Assembly (NCBI GenBank): GCA_900095095.1
Contig: FMBT01000315.1
Coordinates: 1-64,000, forward strand
Length of the DNA: 64,000 nt
Reading direction: 5' to 3'
DNA from: Fragilariopsis cylindrus CCMP1102
Lineage: Eukaryota; Bacillariophyta; Bacillariophyceae; Bacillariales; Bacillariaceae
Shown: one piece after another, positions 11,141 to 20,941 of the stretch
How the letters are laid out: each line of letters starts with the position of its first letter
Numbering within the stretch: the first letter of the stretch is position 1
The notes under the pieces: model-generated
Databases searched by the model: none
Seen by the model: the letters and a program-made list of their open reading frames with translations, nothing else
What the model was told of the DNA's origin: nothing
Made by a program: the position numbers and the translations under genes

Positions 11141-11245
11141 TTTTTCGGTCTTATTATCATTCCATACAATATGATTTTGATTTGGGTATTTTGTTGTTAT
11201 ATTAAAATATAAATCTTCAATTAGAATGCGAGCTTCTTTTTCGTG

Positions 11246-12049
11246 TTAGGTGGTAAATTTATTTTTATATTTTTTCATAGTTATTAAATCATTCAATATA
11301 GCTGTATCAGTTGATGAATTACCATAAAGTTGTAATGAAAGACGATTTGCATTGGGATCTCTACTTTTGCAACGTTTATCGCATGCGAAACATCTACGTA
11401 AATGCTTATCAATTATTTTACCGCATTCATTACACAACATCTTAGATTTTAGTCTAGATTCGAAATCAAATTCAATATATTCAAGACCAACTATAACTAT
11501 GTTATTAGGATCATCATCATCTTTCCAAGTTATGGAGCATGTACCATCTACTCCGTTGTTATTAACCAAATCGCCTTGGCGCCAATCTTTATATTTTCCT
11601 GTTCTAAAATCGGGATGGTTAATTTTCATCCTACCACTAATAATCAATCGATCTCTATTATTATTACTGGACCTCTTCTTTGTCTTCTTTGGTGTAGCTA
11701 CCTTCTTCTTCTTCTTCTTCCTTTGTATGTTTGGCATCGAAGACATAATAACCACACCTCCTACTAATACCTTTAAATTGTATGGTACTATGGAATCCAT
11801 TTGATTTGAATCATTCTGTTTCCGATTTCGATTTCTATTATATTCTGTCTCTCGTCGTTTTACATCCAAATTCAATCGACTTTTTCGTTTCAACTGTACT
11901 TGTGTCTTGGGAATAATTGGAATGCGATTCTGTTTCCTATTTCGATTTCTATTATATTCTCTCTCTCGTCGTTTTACATCCAAATTCAATCGACTTTTTC
12001 TTTTCTGCACTGCTGCTGGTGTCATGGAAATCGATTTAGCTTTCATCAT
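11246..12049 (-). CDS. Basic zinc-ribbon-like orphan frame at the element's right end
   Basis: 267 codons starting just inside the right terminal repeat. The N-terminus carries a duplicated basic segment: KRKSRLNLDVKRRE followed by YNRNRNRKQN, twice, encoded by a direct repeat near 11815-11885 and 11935-12005. Then comes a lysine run (KKKKKK). Residues ~130-185 contain HPDFRTGKYKDWRQGD and TCSITWKDDDD, reminiscent of a small chromo/Tudor-like or RNA-binding barrel, but this is only an impression. A CxxC...CxxC...C cluster (MLCNECGKII; RRCFACDKRC) suggests a zinc ribbon. It could be a nucleic-acid-binding protein of the element. The family is not recognised. Confidence 0.45.
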   Translation of the reverse strand: MMKAKSISMTPAAVQKRKSRLNLDVKRREREYNRNRNRKQNRIPIIPKTQVQLKRKSRLNLDVKRRETEYNRNRNRKQNDSNQMDSIVPYNLKVLVGGVVIMSSMPNIQRKKKKKKVATPKKTKKRSSNNNRDRLIISGRMKINHPDFRTGKYKDWRQGDLVNNNGVDGTCSITWKDDDDPNNIVIVGLEYIEFDFESRLKSKMLCNECGKIIDKHLRRCFACDKRCKSRDPNANRLSLQLYGNSSTDTAILNDLITMKKYKNKFTT

Positions 12050-12056
12050 GAGGTTG

Positions 12057-12194
12057 GTACTATAAACAATTTGGCAATGTGGGTATGTTTAGTGCGAGCC
12101 AAATAAAAGAGATTAAAAAAGACAGCCAAAAAATATGACAGCCAAGTAAAAGAGATTAAAAAAGACAGCCAAAAAATATGTCAGCCAAGTAAAA
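12057..12194 (+). repeat. Right terminal direct repeat (138 bp)
   Basis: Copy of 8491-8628 in the same orientation, ending AGCCAAGTAAAA and abutting the GAT duplication. The leftward reading frame that starts at 12049 begins only a few bases inside it, so this repeat would serve as the promoter region for that frame. Confidence 0.95.
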
Positions 12195-12197
12195 GAT

Positions 12198-12421
12198 TCT
12201 AAATATATTGTGATTGTTTCACGAGGACTATTTTCATTTGGCCTGTTTTTGCTTTCAATCGTTTCGTGCTGCAATGGTTGAGCTTCAATAGTTGTGTTTT
12301 TGCTTAATAAGTATTATTGCTGCAATGGTTGCGCTTCAATGGTTGTGTTTTTGCTTTCAATCGTTTCGTGCTGCAATGGTCGCGCTTCAATGGTTGTCTT
12401 TTTGCTTAATAAGTATTATTG
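12198..12421 (-). pseudogene. Upstream part of the interrupted host gene with 51-bp tandem repeats
   Basis: Reading leftward, the frame runs into the element boundary as RPNENSPRETITIYLE. It is preceded by repeats of about 51 bp (17 codons) encoding variants of NTTIEAQPLQHETIESK, in a 102-bp higher-order alternation. Each of the two 102-bp blocks starts with AATAATACTTATTAAG, which looks like the end of an intron, so the duplication probably included an intron acceptor. The frame from 12316 down to the boundary is open and continues in phase into 8489-8196. Confidence 0.5.
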
Positions 12422-13000
12422 ACATGTGTTTGGCACACGCCATTGAAGCGCGACGAAATCGCGAATGAAAGCAGCGTTGTTATGTTACGACTAGCATTTA
12501 ACAAACCAAAGTATGGATTCGTGCCCGTGGAATTATTTGAATTCGGGAATCATCCAAAAAATGACTCGAAATATAGTACACGTGACACGGGATTAGTGAG
12601 AGATACGGATACAATTTATGCATGACTGACAAAAAAGAAAAGTCAGGACTAACTTAGCTGAAAAACTCGTGGCAAATTGAACGGCTTGGGTGAACACCCT
12701 GATTAAAAGTTCTAGGTCCTATATGATTAAAAGTGTTATCATTTCAACAAAACGCAATAATAATCTATTGGAAGTTTTCCTTCCATCAACACTAGGACGA
12801 TTGATTGATTGATTCTGGTTGAAATAAAAAATAGGAGTGTTCTTTACTTAAATTTTATATAATTATTGATTACTGTTCGTTCTCAATCGCTATTTTTATC
12901 GCACATCACTGTGTCAACTACTCTGTTTCAAAAATATAATTAGCTGTAAAAATTCGGTCGTTCTATCCATTCATATCGATATCTGTTCAGATTTGTGACT
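12422..13000. other. Intergenic or intronic, no gene recognised
   Basis: It probably includes intron or upstream sequence of the host gene interrupted by the element, and the 3' flank of the gene at 13001. No firm coding signal. Confidence 0.3.
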
Positions 13001-13360
13001 TTACTTTTTCTTTCCGAAAGACCATCCGGAAATTTTCTTTTTCTTTTCTGCACCAGCCTTTTCCTTTTGAGATGGGCCGGCAGTGGTATCATTGAATGAT
13101 TTACCAGCTTGTCCTGCCCAATCAAACTTTGTTTTGGCAAATCTATGCCCTAAGGTATTCTTATTCTTGGCCCAATCTTGATCCAAATCGGTACCTCTCT
13201 TGGTGTAGAAATCAGTATAATCTTCAAAGATACCGGCCTTGGCAACATTACGTGCATAGTTATCTGCCTTACGCTTTACTTGTTTGTTGCGAATATTATC
13301 ATACTGATCGGCTGTTAATCCATCAGGTACGTACGACTTTCCTTTGGTAATTTTTCCCAT
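13001..13360 (-). CDS. Small conserved-looking basic protein, 119 residues
   Basis: It starts MGKITKGKSYVPDGLT and ends in a lysine-rich tail (KEKAGAEKKKKISGW...GKKK). It has no targeting peptide or membrane helix. The segment around DGLTADQYDNIRNKQ and FEDYTDFYTKRGTDL is well structured and free of low complexity, unlike much of the surrounding DNA, and looks like a protein under selection. I believe homologues occur in other diatoms, but no function is known to me. The codon usage (many GCC, TTC, ACC) is less AT-rich than flanking sequence, suggesting good expression. It lies 113 bp downstream of, and on the same strand as, the plastid-type gene at 13474-13695. Confidence 0.75.
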   Translation of the reverse strand: MGKITKGKSYVPDGLTADQYDNIRNKQVKRKADNYARNVAKAGIFEDYTDFYTKRGTDLDQDWAKNKNTLGHRFAKTKFDWAGQAGKSFNDTTAGPSQKEKAGAEKKKKISGWSFGKKK

Positions 13361-13473
13361 TCTTAACTATTTGTTATTTATTTTTGTTTTTACAAATGAA
13401 ACGTTAAGGAAAAATAATGGTGTTAGTTTAGCGTCCGTCTGTCTTCTTCTATACCACAAATACATGTATTATA

Positions 13474-13695
13474 CTACAACAATCCAGCTGTAAAACTTAC
13501 GTCTTTTCCTGCTCGTGCACCGTATGTGTTTTGATCCTTCTTTGGAGCAAATAGATCCATACCAGCGACGGCATCGAAAATCGTACCCTGAAGTTGAGTG
13601 CTAGTGACTGCTTGTCCCTGTGCAGAGACAGGAGCAAATGCTTGCACATCAGCGACAAGGACGAGAGCAGCAGCGACGACGGTGTATGATTTCAT
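13474..13695 (-). CDS. Small plastid-targeted protein, 73 residues
   Basis: The N-terminus MKSYTVVAAALVLVADVQA is a signal peptide, followed by AFAP. This is the A-F motif that marks the signal/transit cleavage site for import through the four membranes of diatom plastids. After a short transit region, a mature part of about 35 residues remains (FDAVAGMDLFAPKKDQNTYG, then ARAGKDVSFTAGLL). It has no clear transmembrane helix. The size and codon usage fit a small, well-expressed thylakoid or stromal protein, perhaps a photosystem or antenna accessory, but I cannot name it. The frame contains a GTAAGT just before the stop, so a spliced 3' extension is formally possible. Confidence 0.75.
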   Translation of the reverse strand: MKSYTVVAAALVLVADVQAFAPVSAQGQAVTSTQLQGTIFDAVAGMDLFAPKKDQNTYGARAGKDVSFTAGLL

Positions 13696-14402
13696 GATAA
13701 TGATAATAATTTGAAAAATTTAAACTGAATATGTTTAATTTATAAGAACATTGTGTAGGTTTATAATTCTTCAATCATTCTATTTGGTTTGGATTTGATT
13801 TGCGCCAAAAAGAACCTCAAATATTTTGGTGATGATGAAAGAAGTTGAGTCAGTAAGTCGTATGCAAGCCGGTGCCAACTATGACGAACGAGCATATGTT
13901 TAAGTGTGTAATGCACGATGAATGCAGCCTCTACAGAAAGTAAAGAACGAACGTAATGATTATTAAAGAATCGCACTCGATAAATCGTACGGTAGAATTT
14001 TGCTAAAAGAAGAACGAATTCTTCGTCAATGATGAGTCAATCTGACGATGGGAAAAACATCCGACTTCAAGCATGTGAATTCCATGAGTCATACCATAAT
14101 TTTGTGAGAGACTAACTCAGCTCCATCAAATGCATTTCTTGTGAATGGATTTTCAGTGAGTCACGAATCCATCCAGCGATCTTTCAAAAGTGTGATGTGC
14201 AACAACACTTCTTTAAAACCTTTCAATTCAAACTTGTTTGAGCTTTCTACACATCGTAACAACATACAGCTCGAAGCATCGCAGGACAACAACAACAACA
14301 ACAACAACAAATTGATCCAATTATAATTTGATAGTCAACCCAACAGCATCGCAAACATACACTTCAGCACTGTAATAAACGAATAATAAGAATAAGAATA
14401 AA
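13696..14402. other. Divergent intergenic region
   Basis: It lies between the leftward plastid-type gene and the rightward gene at 14403, so it probably holds both promoters. It has a (CAA)n tract near 14288-14310. Nothing else recognised. Confidence 0.4.
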
Positions 14403-14810
14403 ATGAATAGTCCAAAATTTTTACTACTCGCTGTCCTCGTTATGACAATAATCGGAACGGTGTTAAGTTTTCAACCACAACAACAACAACAACATTGTTC
14501 TTCGTCCTCGCGATCCACCAGAGCCGCACCACTAAGTCCAGAGTCGATTATTGTCGCACTTCATCTTTCCGACGACAATAATGATAATAAACCACAACTG
14601 GGCGATGATGTTGGGATTCCTAAACTTAAGTTACCACCTCTACCATCCTTATCGATGCCTGAAATTGATGGAAAAGAAACATTAAAAAAAGTTGGTGTAT
14701 TAGCGGCAACTATAATTGCATTTGTGATTATTCAAAAGGTTGGTCTATTAGTATCAGAAGTTTATACTCCAGAATTAAGTGCCGAACAAGTGAGAGACTT
14801 TAAACTTTAA
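14403..14810 (+). CDS. Small single-pass, probably plastid-targeted protein, 135 residues
   Basis: The N-terminus MNSPKFLLLAVLVMTIIG followed by TVLSFQP gives a signal peptide with a phenylalanine right after the predicted cleavage site, the diatom plastid-import pattern. A Q- and S-rich transit-like stretch follows, then a P/L-rich segment (PKLKLPPLPSLSMPEIDG), then a hydrophobic helix (VGVLAATIIAFVIIQKVGLL) at residues ~96-115. The short C-terminal tail is TPELSAEQVRDFKL. It is probably a small thylakoid or envelope membrane protein. The family is not recognised. The start is fixed by the signal peptide. Confidence 0.7.
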   Translation: MNSPKFLLLAVLVMTIIGTVLSFQPQQQQQHCSSSSRSTRAAPLSPESIIVALHLSDDNNDNKPQLGDDVGIPKLKLPPLPSLSMPEIDGKETLKKVGVLAATIIAFVIIQKVGLLVSEVYTPELSAEQVRDFKL

Positions 14811-15428
14811 ATGATTTCTTTTAATTGAATTGAATTGAATTGAATGGAATTCTAATTACAGTAAAAACGGGATCGAGAATTACATACCTCAAACATTGTT
14901 CATCTAAAATCACGTGACACATGGTTGCTGTTTTCGTCGCTGCTGCTATGAAGTATAATGAATTTAAATTTAGACTATTTTTTGCTAAACAATACTATTT
15001 TGTTGATATAATGTGATGCTTTATGCATTAAAAAAATGAATAGTCATACAGAACTGTCTGTAACTTCTCTACTCTTTCGCAAAATTAGCTATAGTAGCTA
15101 CTATACTATACATTGCTGATATGTTTGTGCTTAACATCTTTATTCTTCGTTTGATCTAGCCTGGAAGAAATATAAGATAACAATCGTTCCCGCCCCAGTC
15201 CAAAACTAGTTTCTCTATTAGAAAAAAATCTATCAGCACACTTCAAATCCTCCATGATTTCTTTCTTTCTATTATTTACTAGATAGTATTATGAACTAAG
15301 ATATCCTAGATGGAAAAGGAAAACGCATCTCGAGTGTACCACCACAGCGTACCGTACCACTAGCTAGCATCAAGTAGACCATGACTGACGGATCATTACA
15401 TAGCATGACAAAGTTGATACCATCCTTA
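14811..15428. other. Convergent intergenic region
   Basis: Contains the 3' ends of two converging genes. An (AATTG)n run lies just after the stop at about 14822-14845. No gene seen. Confidence 0.4.
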
Positions 15429-16740
15429 TTAGTCAAATTTCGATATCCATTTTTGTTGAAAAGCAAATTCCATAGCTAATGCAGCAACACCAAACAATGC
15501 AACTGATTCAACTCCGTTCCATGCACCCTGTGTTATCATATTCCAATCAAAATATCCAAGTGGTGGACCACCTTTATAATGTACAAGAAGAAAAAGAAAG
15601 AGTGAATATGTTTAAAAGAAGAAGGGGGATGGATCGTTTAGTTTTTTTGAAAATCTAAATGCTACCGTACAACGAACATGGCAGTATCTCAGTATCGGCA
15701 CGTAGTACATTATAGTCCTTACAACTTCAACTTCTTCAACTTACATCGTAATGGGATTGCTTTACATGTTTCTGTTACATGTATATTCGATAATGAACGT
15801 ACAATAATAAATGCACCAACAACACCCTGATTTAACATAGGATTATTATCATTTTTACGTACAGCATATCGGTATACTATAGCAAATAATCCTAAATGTA
15901 AGGTAAAGTGAGTGAGTTAATGAGTTAGTTAGAGAGAAAAAAGAGAGATATGTGTAAGTACAAAGCGAGGAAAAGGTGTGTCGACTTGACCGATACTGTC
16001 GAGTAAAAGACAAGGAATAGGAGAGGTATGGTATTATTGTAAAGACTAGGCTAGTACTACTTACCTGCCTCTATTGATGACATGTCTGTAACAAATTCCC
16101 ATTGTGCTAATCCATTAGGTTCAGTAGCAGAAGCAAAATAAACATAATGCAAATACGCAATTGGTGTCACACCAATCCCACCAGCTATGGCACCTAAAAC
16201 GATCGACTTCAATGATTCAATTCGTTGAGCCATATCAAATTTACTGCTGCTTTCGTCGTCATTGTCGTCAACATCATCATTGCCAATAACACCAGTAATA
16301 GCATCGTCGTTCTTGTTGCTACTGGAAGAAGAAAAGACTGATGGTAGCTTTGCGAAGAAATTGTTGCTTTTATTGTTATTACTATTATTATTTTCGTCAT
16401 CGTTATCATTATTAGAAGCGAATAATTGTATCAACGATGACGACGACGACGACGATGATGATGATGATCTACTAGACGTAACTGTATCAGTAAAATCTTG
16501 TCTTGCTGATGATTTTGTTATGGGAGATATTTCCGTGGTTCCTACTTTTACAAACGAGAAACCATCGACAAATAATACAGTTGTCGATTTTATCGGCAAT
16601 AATGCGCAAGACAATACCAACAAAAACAGCCCCAACAATGATAACAACAACGGATCGCCGCTTGATCTATTTCTTCGTCGTCGTCGATATGATGATGTTG
16701 CCATCTTATTGGTTTCGGTATTTATCATCGTCATGATCAC
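15429..16740 (-). CDS. Plastid membrane protein, three exons, 321 residues
   Basis: Exons 16740-16065, 15891-15745 and 15571-15429. The introns are 16064-15892 (GTAAGT...TTTAG) and 15744-15572 (GTAAGT...AAAG). All joins keep phase and total 322 codons. The N-terminus has a hydrophobic signal ([18 protein letters not shown]) and then GFSF, a phenylalanine-type plastid cleavage context. S-, D- and N-rich disordered sequence follows. The conserved part, residues ~175-321, has about four membrane segments ([19 protein letters not shown]; a segment around [46 protein letters not shown]) and the motif [15 protein letters not shown] take it as a conserved plastid membrane protein of unknown function. 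The initiator could be the second in-frame Met (MATSSYRRR, at 16704). Confidence 0.75.
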
Positions 16741-17801
16741 TGATATAATTGAATGCTGTGTGTATTTCCCTCCAATTCATCAGTAGTACAGTACGCTCTA
16801 GATTAGTACTAGTATGACGCCGCATGACATGATTGTCATCTTTTCAAGATAGATGTTCTATTAATATTTTTGAAGAGGGCCAAATCCCGCTGACGTAGGG
16901 GGTCTACGGGAAGCAGGTATTGCAGTCGATTTTCAAACAACAAATGCAATTATTTCGTAAAAGATTCAGATACAAAAATTGTAGAGAGTCTAGAGTAAAA
17001 TAAGATTGATATATTTAATATTTAAAACATTGTACATATTACAAGCTAAATGGTATAGGACTGACAAAAGCCCATCTATGAATAGTGTTATGATACATGC
17101 AGTGGCCATCATTTCTTCCCTGGGCCTGCTGAATAGCTGCTGTGACATGCATACGCTATACACATGGGCTCTCTAGCTGGCAGATATATGTTTTGTTGTC
17201 ATCCTCTATCTCTCTCAACATCCGCATAAGTATGATGTATGTGTGTACCTCTTGTGGTACAAGGTAGCTGAATACAGAAAGCATCTATGTCATTGGTGGT
17301 ACTATGAGGATGACATCAAATATATATCAAGTAGAGTGTACAGACAATAAGAGCTCTACCATGATACTGGAATGCTAGAAGCAGGAGATGTTTGGTATTG
17401 GGTATTCACTCTTTGTTTTTGGTATCAATCTTGAGGAGAGAACAACCTTCTTGCTCGAAGAATCAACCATTTGTATGGGGAACTCTCTAGCTAGGTGATA
17501 ACTTGTCTTTTATTACTATAAATTAAACTTGTATCGTCATACACTTAGTTATACAGTCCTACACCATGCTCTCTTTATTCTCGTCCTTGATTCAATTCAG
17601 TTTTGGTCCTATCATATTGACTATTGTATGCGTAAGATAGTCTTATTTATATATCATTTATATCATACACTGATACGTCAGCGCTACTACATAATGATGA
17701 TGTGGGTACTAGCTAGGTACATTGTATTATTACGTTATGTTAAATCTTAATCTTATGTCAATCTTATATTGAATTTATCTTATCAATCTATAGTATTACT
17801 G
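16741..17801. other. Intergenic, about 1 kb, no gene seen
   Basis: AT-rich sequence between two leftward genes. Short frames occur on both strands without protein-like content. No repeat structure stands out. Confidence 0.4.
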
Positions 17802-18731
17802 TTATATCCAAGCTTGTTGATGTCTACGATCAGCACGGTTCATTATCATTGTTGTTACAGCAAGTTTGAAACTATTAGCATCTTTCGTTCGAGATAATAT
17901 TGATGATGATGATGATGATGATAATGATTTTCTGCTTCTGTTTATTCTTCGTTCTGCTTGGTGACGACGAATAGTAGTAGTAGTAGTAGTATTCATTCGT
18001 CCAATACTGATAGTATTGATATTATCACCATCATTAGAAGAAGAAGAAGTCGGGCGTTTCTTGTGTTTCAATAGAATATCATCGTCATCAGTATCACATG
18101 ACGAAGATGACGACGATGATGATGACGATGAATCATCGGAATCATCATTAGAATCATCGTATGAAACAGTACAATTTGTAATTGTATCATCCCAATTAGT
18201 TTCTAGTGCAATCTTTGCTTCTTGTGCATCAATACGACCAAGTCGTTCCGCTTGGATCATACTTTCAACACAACATGTACTGTAAATTTTAGCAATTATA
18301 TCAGTTGGATCATCATTATTTTGTGGATCTTGATCTTGTTGTTGTTCCTGTTCTTCATTATCGATAATTCCATCTAATTGTTGTCTTGCTTGTTCTAATC
18401 GTACAGCATGTATAGCACGAGAAACGTAGTATGATTTACTACGCCGTTGTTGTTGTCGTTGTTGTTGTCTACTGACACCACTACCAATATTCATCATACG
18501 TTCAAGTCCACGATAATCACCTGGTTGATAAAATAGTTCTAATTTTTCATAGTATGATAATTTTCCTACCATTTCCTTATTCTTTCTTTTGAATTCTTTA
18601 TATTCGTTGGATGTCCACCATAATATTTCTCGACGATCTTCTTGATCTCGATCATCATCATCATCATCTATTGGCGTTGTTCTTTCCTCAAATAGATAGA
18701 CTTCAGCCATAGTATTGAAAGAAACATGCAT
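17802..18731 (-). CDS. Diatom orphan protein with REILWW motif
   Basis: 309 residues from the first Met; the second (MAEVYLFEERTTPI) may be the true start. Conserved-looking blocks are REILWWTSNEYKEFKRK (residues ~35-50), ERMMNIGSG, YYVSRAIHAVRLEQARQQ (~101-118) and DIIAKIYSTCCVESMIQA (~144-161), followed by an ERLGRIDAQEA helix. I recall this block order from proteins present in many copies in diatoms, with no known function. The C-terminal half is low complexity (S and D runs; TTTTTT) ending in a basic stretch. There is no signal peptide. Helical blocks with a buried WW pair suggest a soluble intracellular protein. Confidence 0.75.
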   Translation of the reverse strand: MHVSFNTMAEVYLFEERTTPIDDDDDDRDQEDRREILWWTSNEYKEFKRKNKEMVGKLSYYEKLELFYQPGDYRGLERMMNIGSGVSRQQQRQQQRRSKSYYVSRAIHAVRLEQARQQLDGIIDNEEQEQQQDQDPQNNDDPTDIIAKIYSTCCVESMIQAERLGRIDAQEAKIALETNWDDTITNCTVSYDDSNDDSDDSSSSSSSSSSSCDTDDDDILLKHKKRPTSSSSNDGDNINTISIGRMNTTTTTTIRRHQAERRINRSRKSLSSSSSSSILSRTKDANSFKLAVTTMIMNRADRRHQQAWI

Positions 18732-18822
18732 GTTTGTTCGTTCGTTTGTTTGTTCGTTCGTTTGTTTGTTTGTTTGTTTGTTTGTTTGTTTGTTTGTTTG
18801 TATGTATGTATGTTCGTTTGTT
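18732..18822. repeat. (GTTT)n / (GTTC)n microsatellite
   Basis: About 90 bp of GTTT and GTTC units with GTAT at the right end, directly in the 5' leader or promoter of the leftward gene at 17802-18731. Likely length-polymorphic. Confidence 0.95.
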
Positions 18823-19399
18823 ACTTTTGCTGCTTCTTAATTTTGTGTCAGAGAGACTAGAGGGGAAAATTATCGATCGGCGACGGATGTGATGTAAATT
18901 ATGCTACTACCGTAGAACTACCGTAGTTTGAATCTCAAATTGTGGTGTGAACTTTAAGAGTTGTCACACCACTGGTTCTGTCAGTTCTATCGTGCGTGTC
19001 TTCTTTTTTAATATTCGCTTTTCTTCCGTCGAACATTTTCGATCTTTCATGCGAAGAAAATGGCAGCAGTGGTGGTAGTTACACCACCGATGCATATTCA
19101 TGCGCGACAAATTTCGAATTCAACGACAAACATTTACTGATGATTCATTCCCAGTTTGATATCATGCGCGACAAATCTTTCGAATTCAATGATTCATTCA
19201 TTCCCAGTTTGATGTCAGAAGTTGAAGATACCGGTACTGGTGTTATTTTTACTTATATCGGCGATATAAATAATGAGACTAACTTACTAGGTATACTGTA
19301 ACGCAGTACTTATTCGTAGGAAGAAAATTTGCTGCCTGTACTAGGTCGAGGAAGGACACAAATCACTTGTAACTACCACAATACAAACAATAAAGAATA
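18823..19399 (+). other. Intergenic with a local duplication and a doubtful frame
   Basis: A frame at 18996-19301 (101 codons) contains an internally duplicated segment: CATGCGCGACAAAT followed by TTCGAATTCAA, and a second unit with CCCAGTTTGAT, each appearing twice between about 19100 and 19215. It shows no recognisable domain and probably belongs to the leader region of the glutathione transferase gene. Confidence 0.25.
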
Positions 19400-20227
19400 A
19401 TGAACAAAATTGAATTCTACTCAGCATGGTTCTGCCCATTTGCCCAACGGGCCTGGTTGACTCTGGAATATCACAAAATTCCTTACGAATACGTGGAATC
19501 CCTATCTGTGAAAATGGACCAATCCGAAGGTATTCACGGTTACGAAAAGAATCCTAGACTTCTTGAGCTGAATCCCAAGGGTCTAGTTCCTACACTATCG
19601 ATCCCTTTGGAAGCTGCGAAAGGAGTTGAACTGAAAGATCGAGAGTTGAAAAGGATCGAGGATTCCACCATTTTGACGGAATCCATTGATTGCATCGAAT
19701 TTCTCAATGCAATGGCTGGAAAGAACGGCAGTAGCACGCACAGTCTAATCCCTGATCCAGCCCTTATTGCAGATACTCATCGAATGAATCAGAACATATG
19801 TTCTACTTTTTACAAAGTTCTCATGAAGCCTACAAGGGAAGAACAAAAGGAAGCATTTGTTTTTTTTGCCAGAAGCATTGCAGAATTTCTGGACGATGTG
19901 CAAGATGATGGTTTCTACAAATCATCGTTCCCTACCATTGTGGATATTGCAGTCATTCCTTGGATACTTCGTCTTCCTCTCCTTCAACACTACCGACCAA
20001 CATTAAAACTTGATGAAGAATTGAGCAAAACTTTTGTTGAGAAATTAGATTCTTATGTGAAAAGAATCAATGGTTTATCTGCTGTAAAACAGACACTATG
20101 GAAAGATGAAAATGATTTGATTGCGGCTTACAAAAGGTATGCGAATGGAACAGCAACTAGTCAAGTTGGAATAGCTGTGCGAGTTGGAATAGCTGTGCGG
20201 AGCGGAAATAATGCTCATGATGTATAG
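19400..20227 (+). CDS. Glutathione S-transferase, omega-like
   Basis: 275 residues. The N-terminal thioredoxin-like domain starts IEFYSAWFCPFAQRAW. The Cys at residue 12 in FCPFAQR is where omega-class GSTs and dehydroascorbate reductases have their catalytic cysteine. LNPKGLVPTL provides the cis-proline (VP), and residues around DSTILTESIDCIEFL match the glutathione-binding ES motif. The C-terminal helical domain (residues ~120-240) includes FPTIVDIAVIPWILRL, which matches the GST_C N-capping D. It probably acts in thiol transfer or redox detoxification in the cytosol; no targeting peptide is seen. The extreme C-terminus has a 21-bp in-frame duplication (VGIAVR twice). The intron-free frame and start at the only suitable ATG make the call firm. 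Confidence 0.9.
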   Translation: MNKIEFYSAWFCPFAQRAWLTLEYHKIPYEYVESLSVKMDQSEGIHGYEKNPRLLELNPKGLVPTLSIPLEAAKGVELKDRELKRIEDSTILTESIDCIEFLNAMAGKNGSSTHSLIPDPALIADTHRMNQNICSTFYKVLMKPTREEQKEAFVFFARSIAEFLDDVQDDGFYKSSFPTIVDIAVIPWILRLPLLQHYRPTLKLDEELSKTFVEKLDSYVKRINGLSAVKQTLWKDENDLIAAYKRYANGTATSQVGIAVRVGIAVRSGNNAHDV

Positions 20228-20941
20228 ATTCATTACATCATTGAATAGATTCTAAAAATTTTCCCAACGACTACCACTTGTCGTACTGCTACCGGCACTG
20301 TGAGTACTTTGACTTGTAGTAGAACACATTGTATCAACTCTCTTGATTATGGAATTTGAATCACAGTGTACGCTGTCAGAAGGAAAACTGTGTACAGTGT
20401 TACATTGGTTATGTACTGTACTTGTTAGCAATTGTGTGTTAATCGTTGATATGATGATTGATTGAAGATACATGCAGTAAGGTGATTTACATCACAACAA
20501 TCACAACAATTCTTTACTTGAGCTTAAATAATAAAGGACGTCAAAACGAAATTTAAAAATAGATACTTGTACTTATTAAGAAAAACGGAACTTGAAGCGA
20601 TAAATTATCATAAGGTCTGTCCCACGTCCAGACTATGAAAAGAAGAACATTATGAGACTAATTCAGTACATACAGGCAATGCAGTCGACAAAAATCTCGC
20701 TATTTTGCGGCCTAATTTTAAATTCTCGTCTAACTAGAACAATACTGTCACACATTTTTCGAACTATTTACCGACTTTTACACGACACATCAAAGAAAGC
20801 AAGTTAACCATCCTCAAAAGCATGATATCATGTAATGTAGGACATCACATATAGCACAAACATATATGTCTACTGACTTTGTATATATGCACAGTAGCAA
20901 AAATTAAACTATCGAAACTGTACCGTTCTAGATCGTAAACG
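20228..20941. other. Intergenic, no gene seen
   Basis: The 3' flank of the GST gene and the promoter of the fasciclin gene. Short frames only. Confidence 0.4.

Larger units (their letters stand above)
8491..12194. mobile_element. 3.7-kb element with 138-bp terminal direct repeats, family unknown
   Basis: It is bounded by direct repeats at 8491-8628 and 12057-12194 that differ at one position. It is flanked by GAT on both sides (8488-8490 and 12195-12197), a likely 3-bp target duplication. It sits in a host coding sequence whose frame is continuous without it. The terminal direct repeats recall an LTR-type or TRIM/LARD-like element. However, I see no TG...CA ends, no primer-binding site and no reverse transcriptase, integrase, capsid or DDE transposase. 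Contents are a repetitive rightward coding remnant (about 8700-10092) and leftward reading frames (12049-10100) that converge on it within 8 bp. Near-identical ends imply a young insertion. The contents look broken, with perhaps three breaks in all. Confidence 0.7.
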
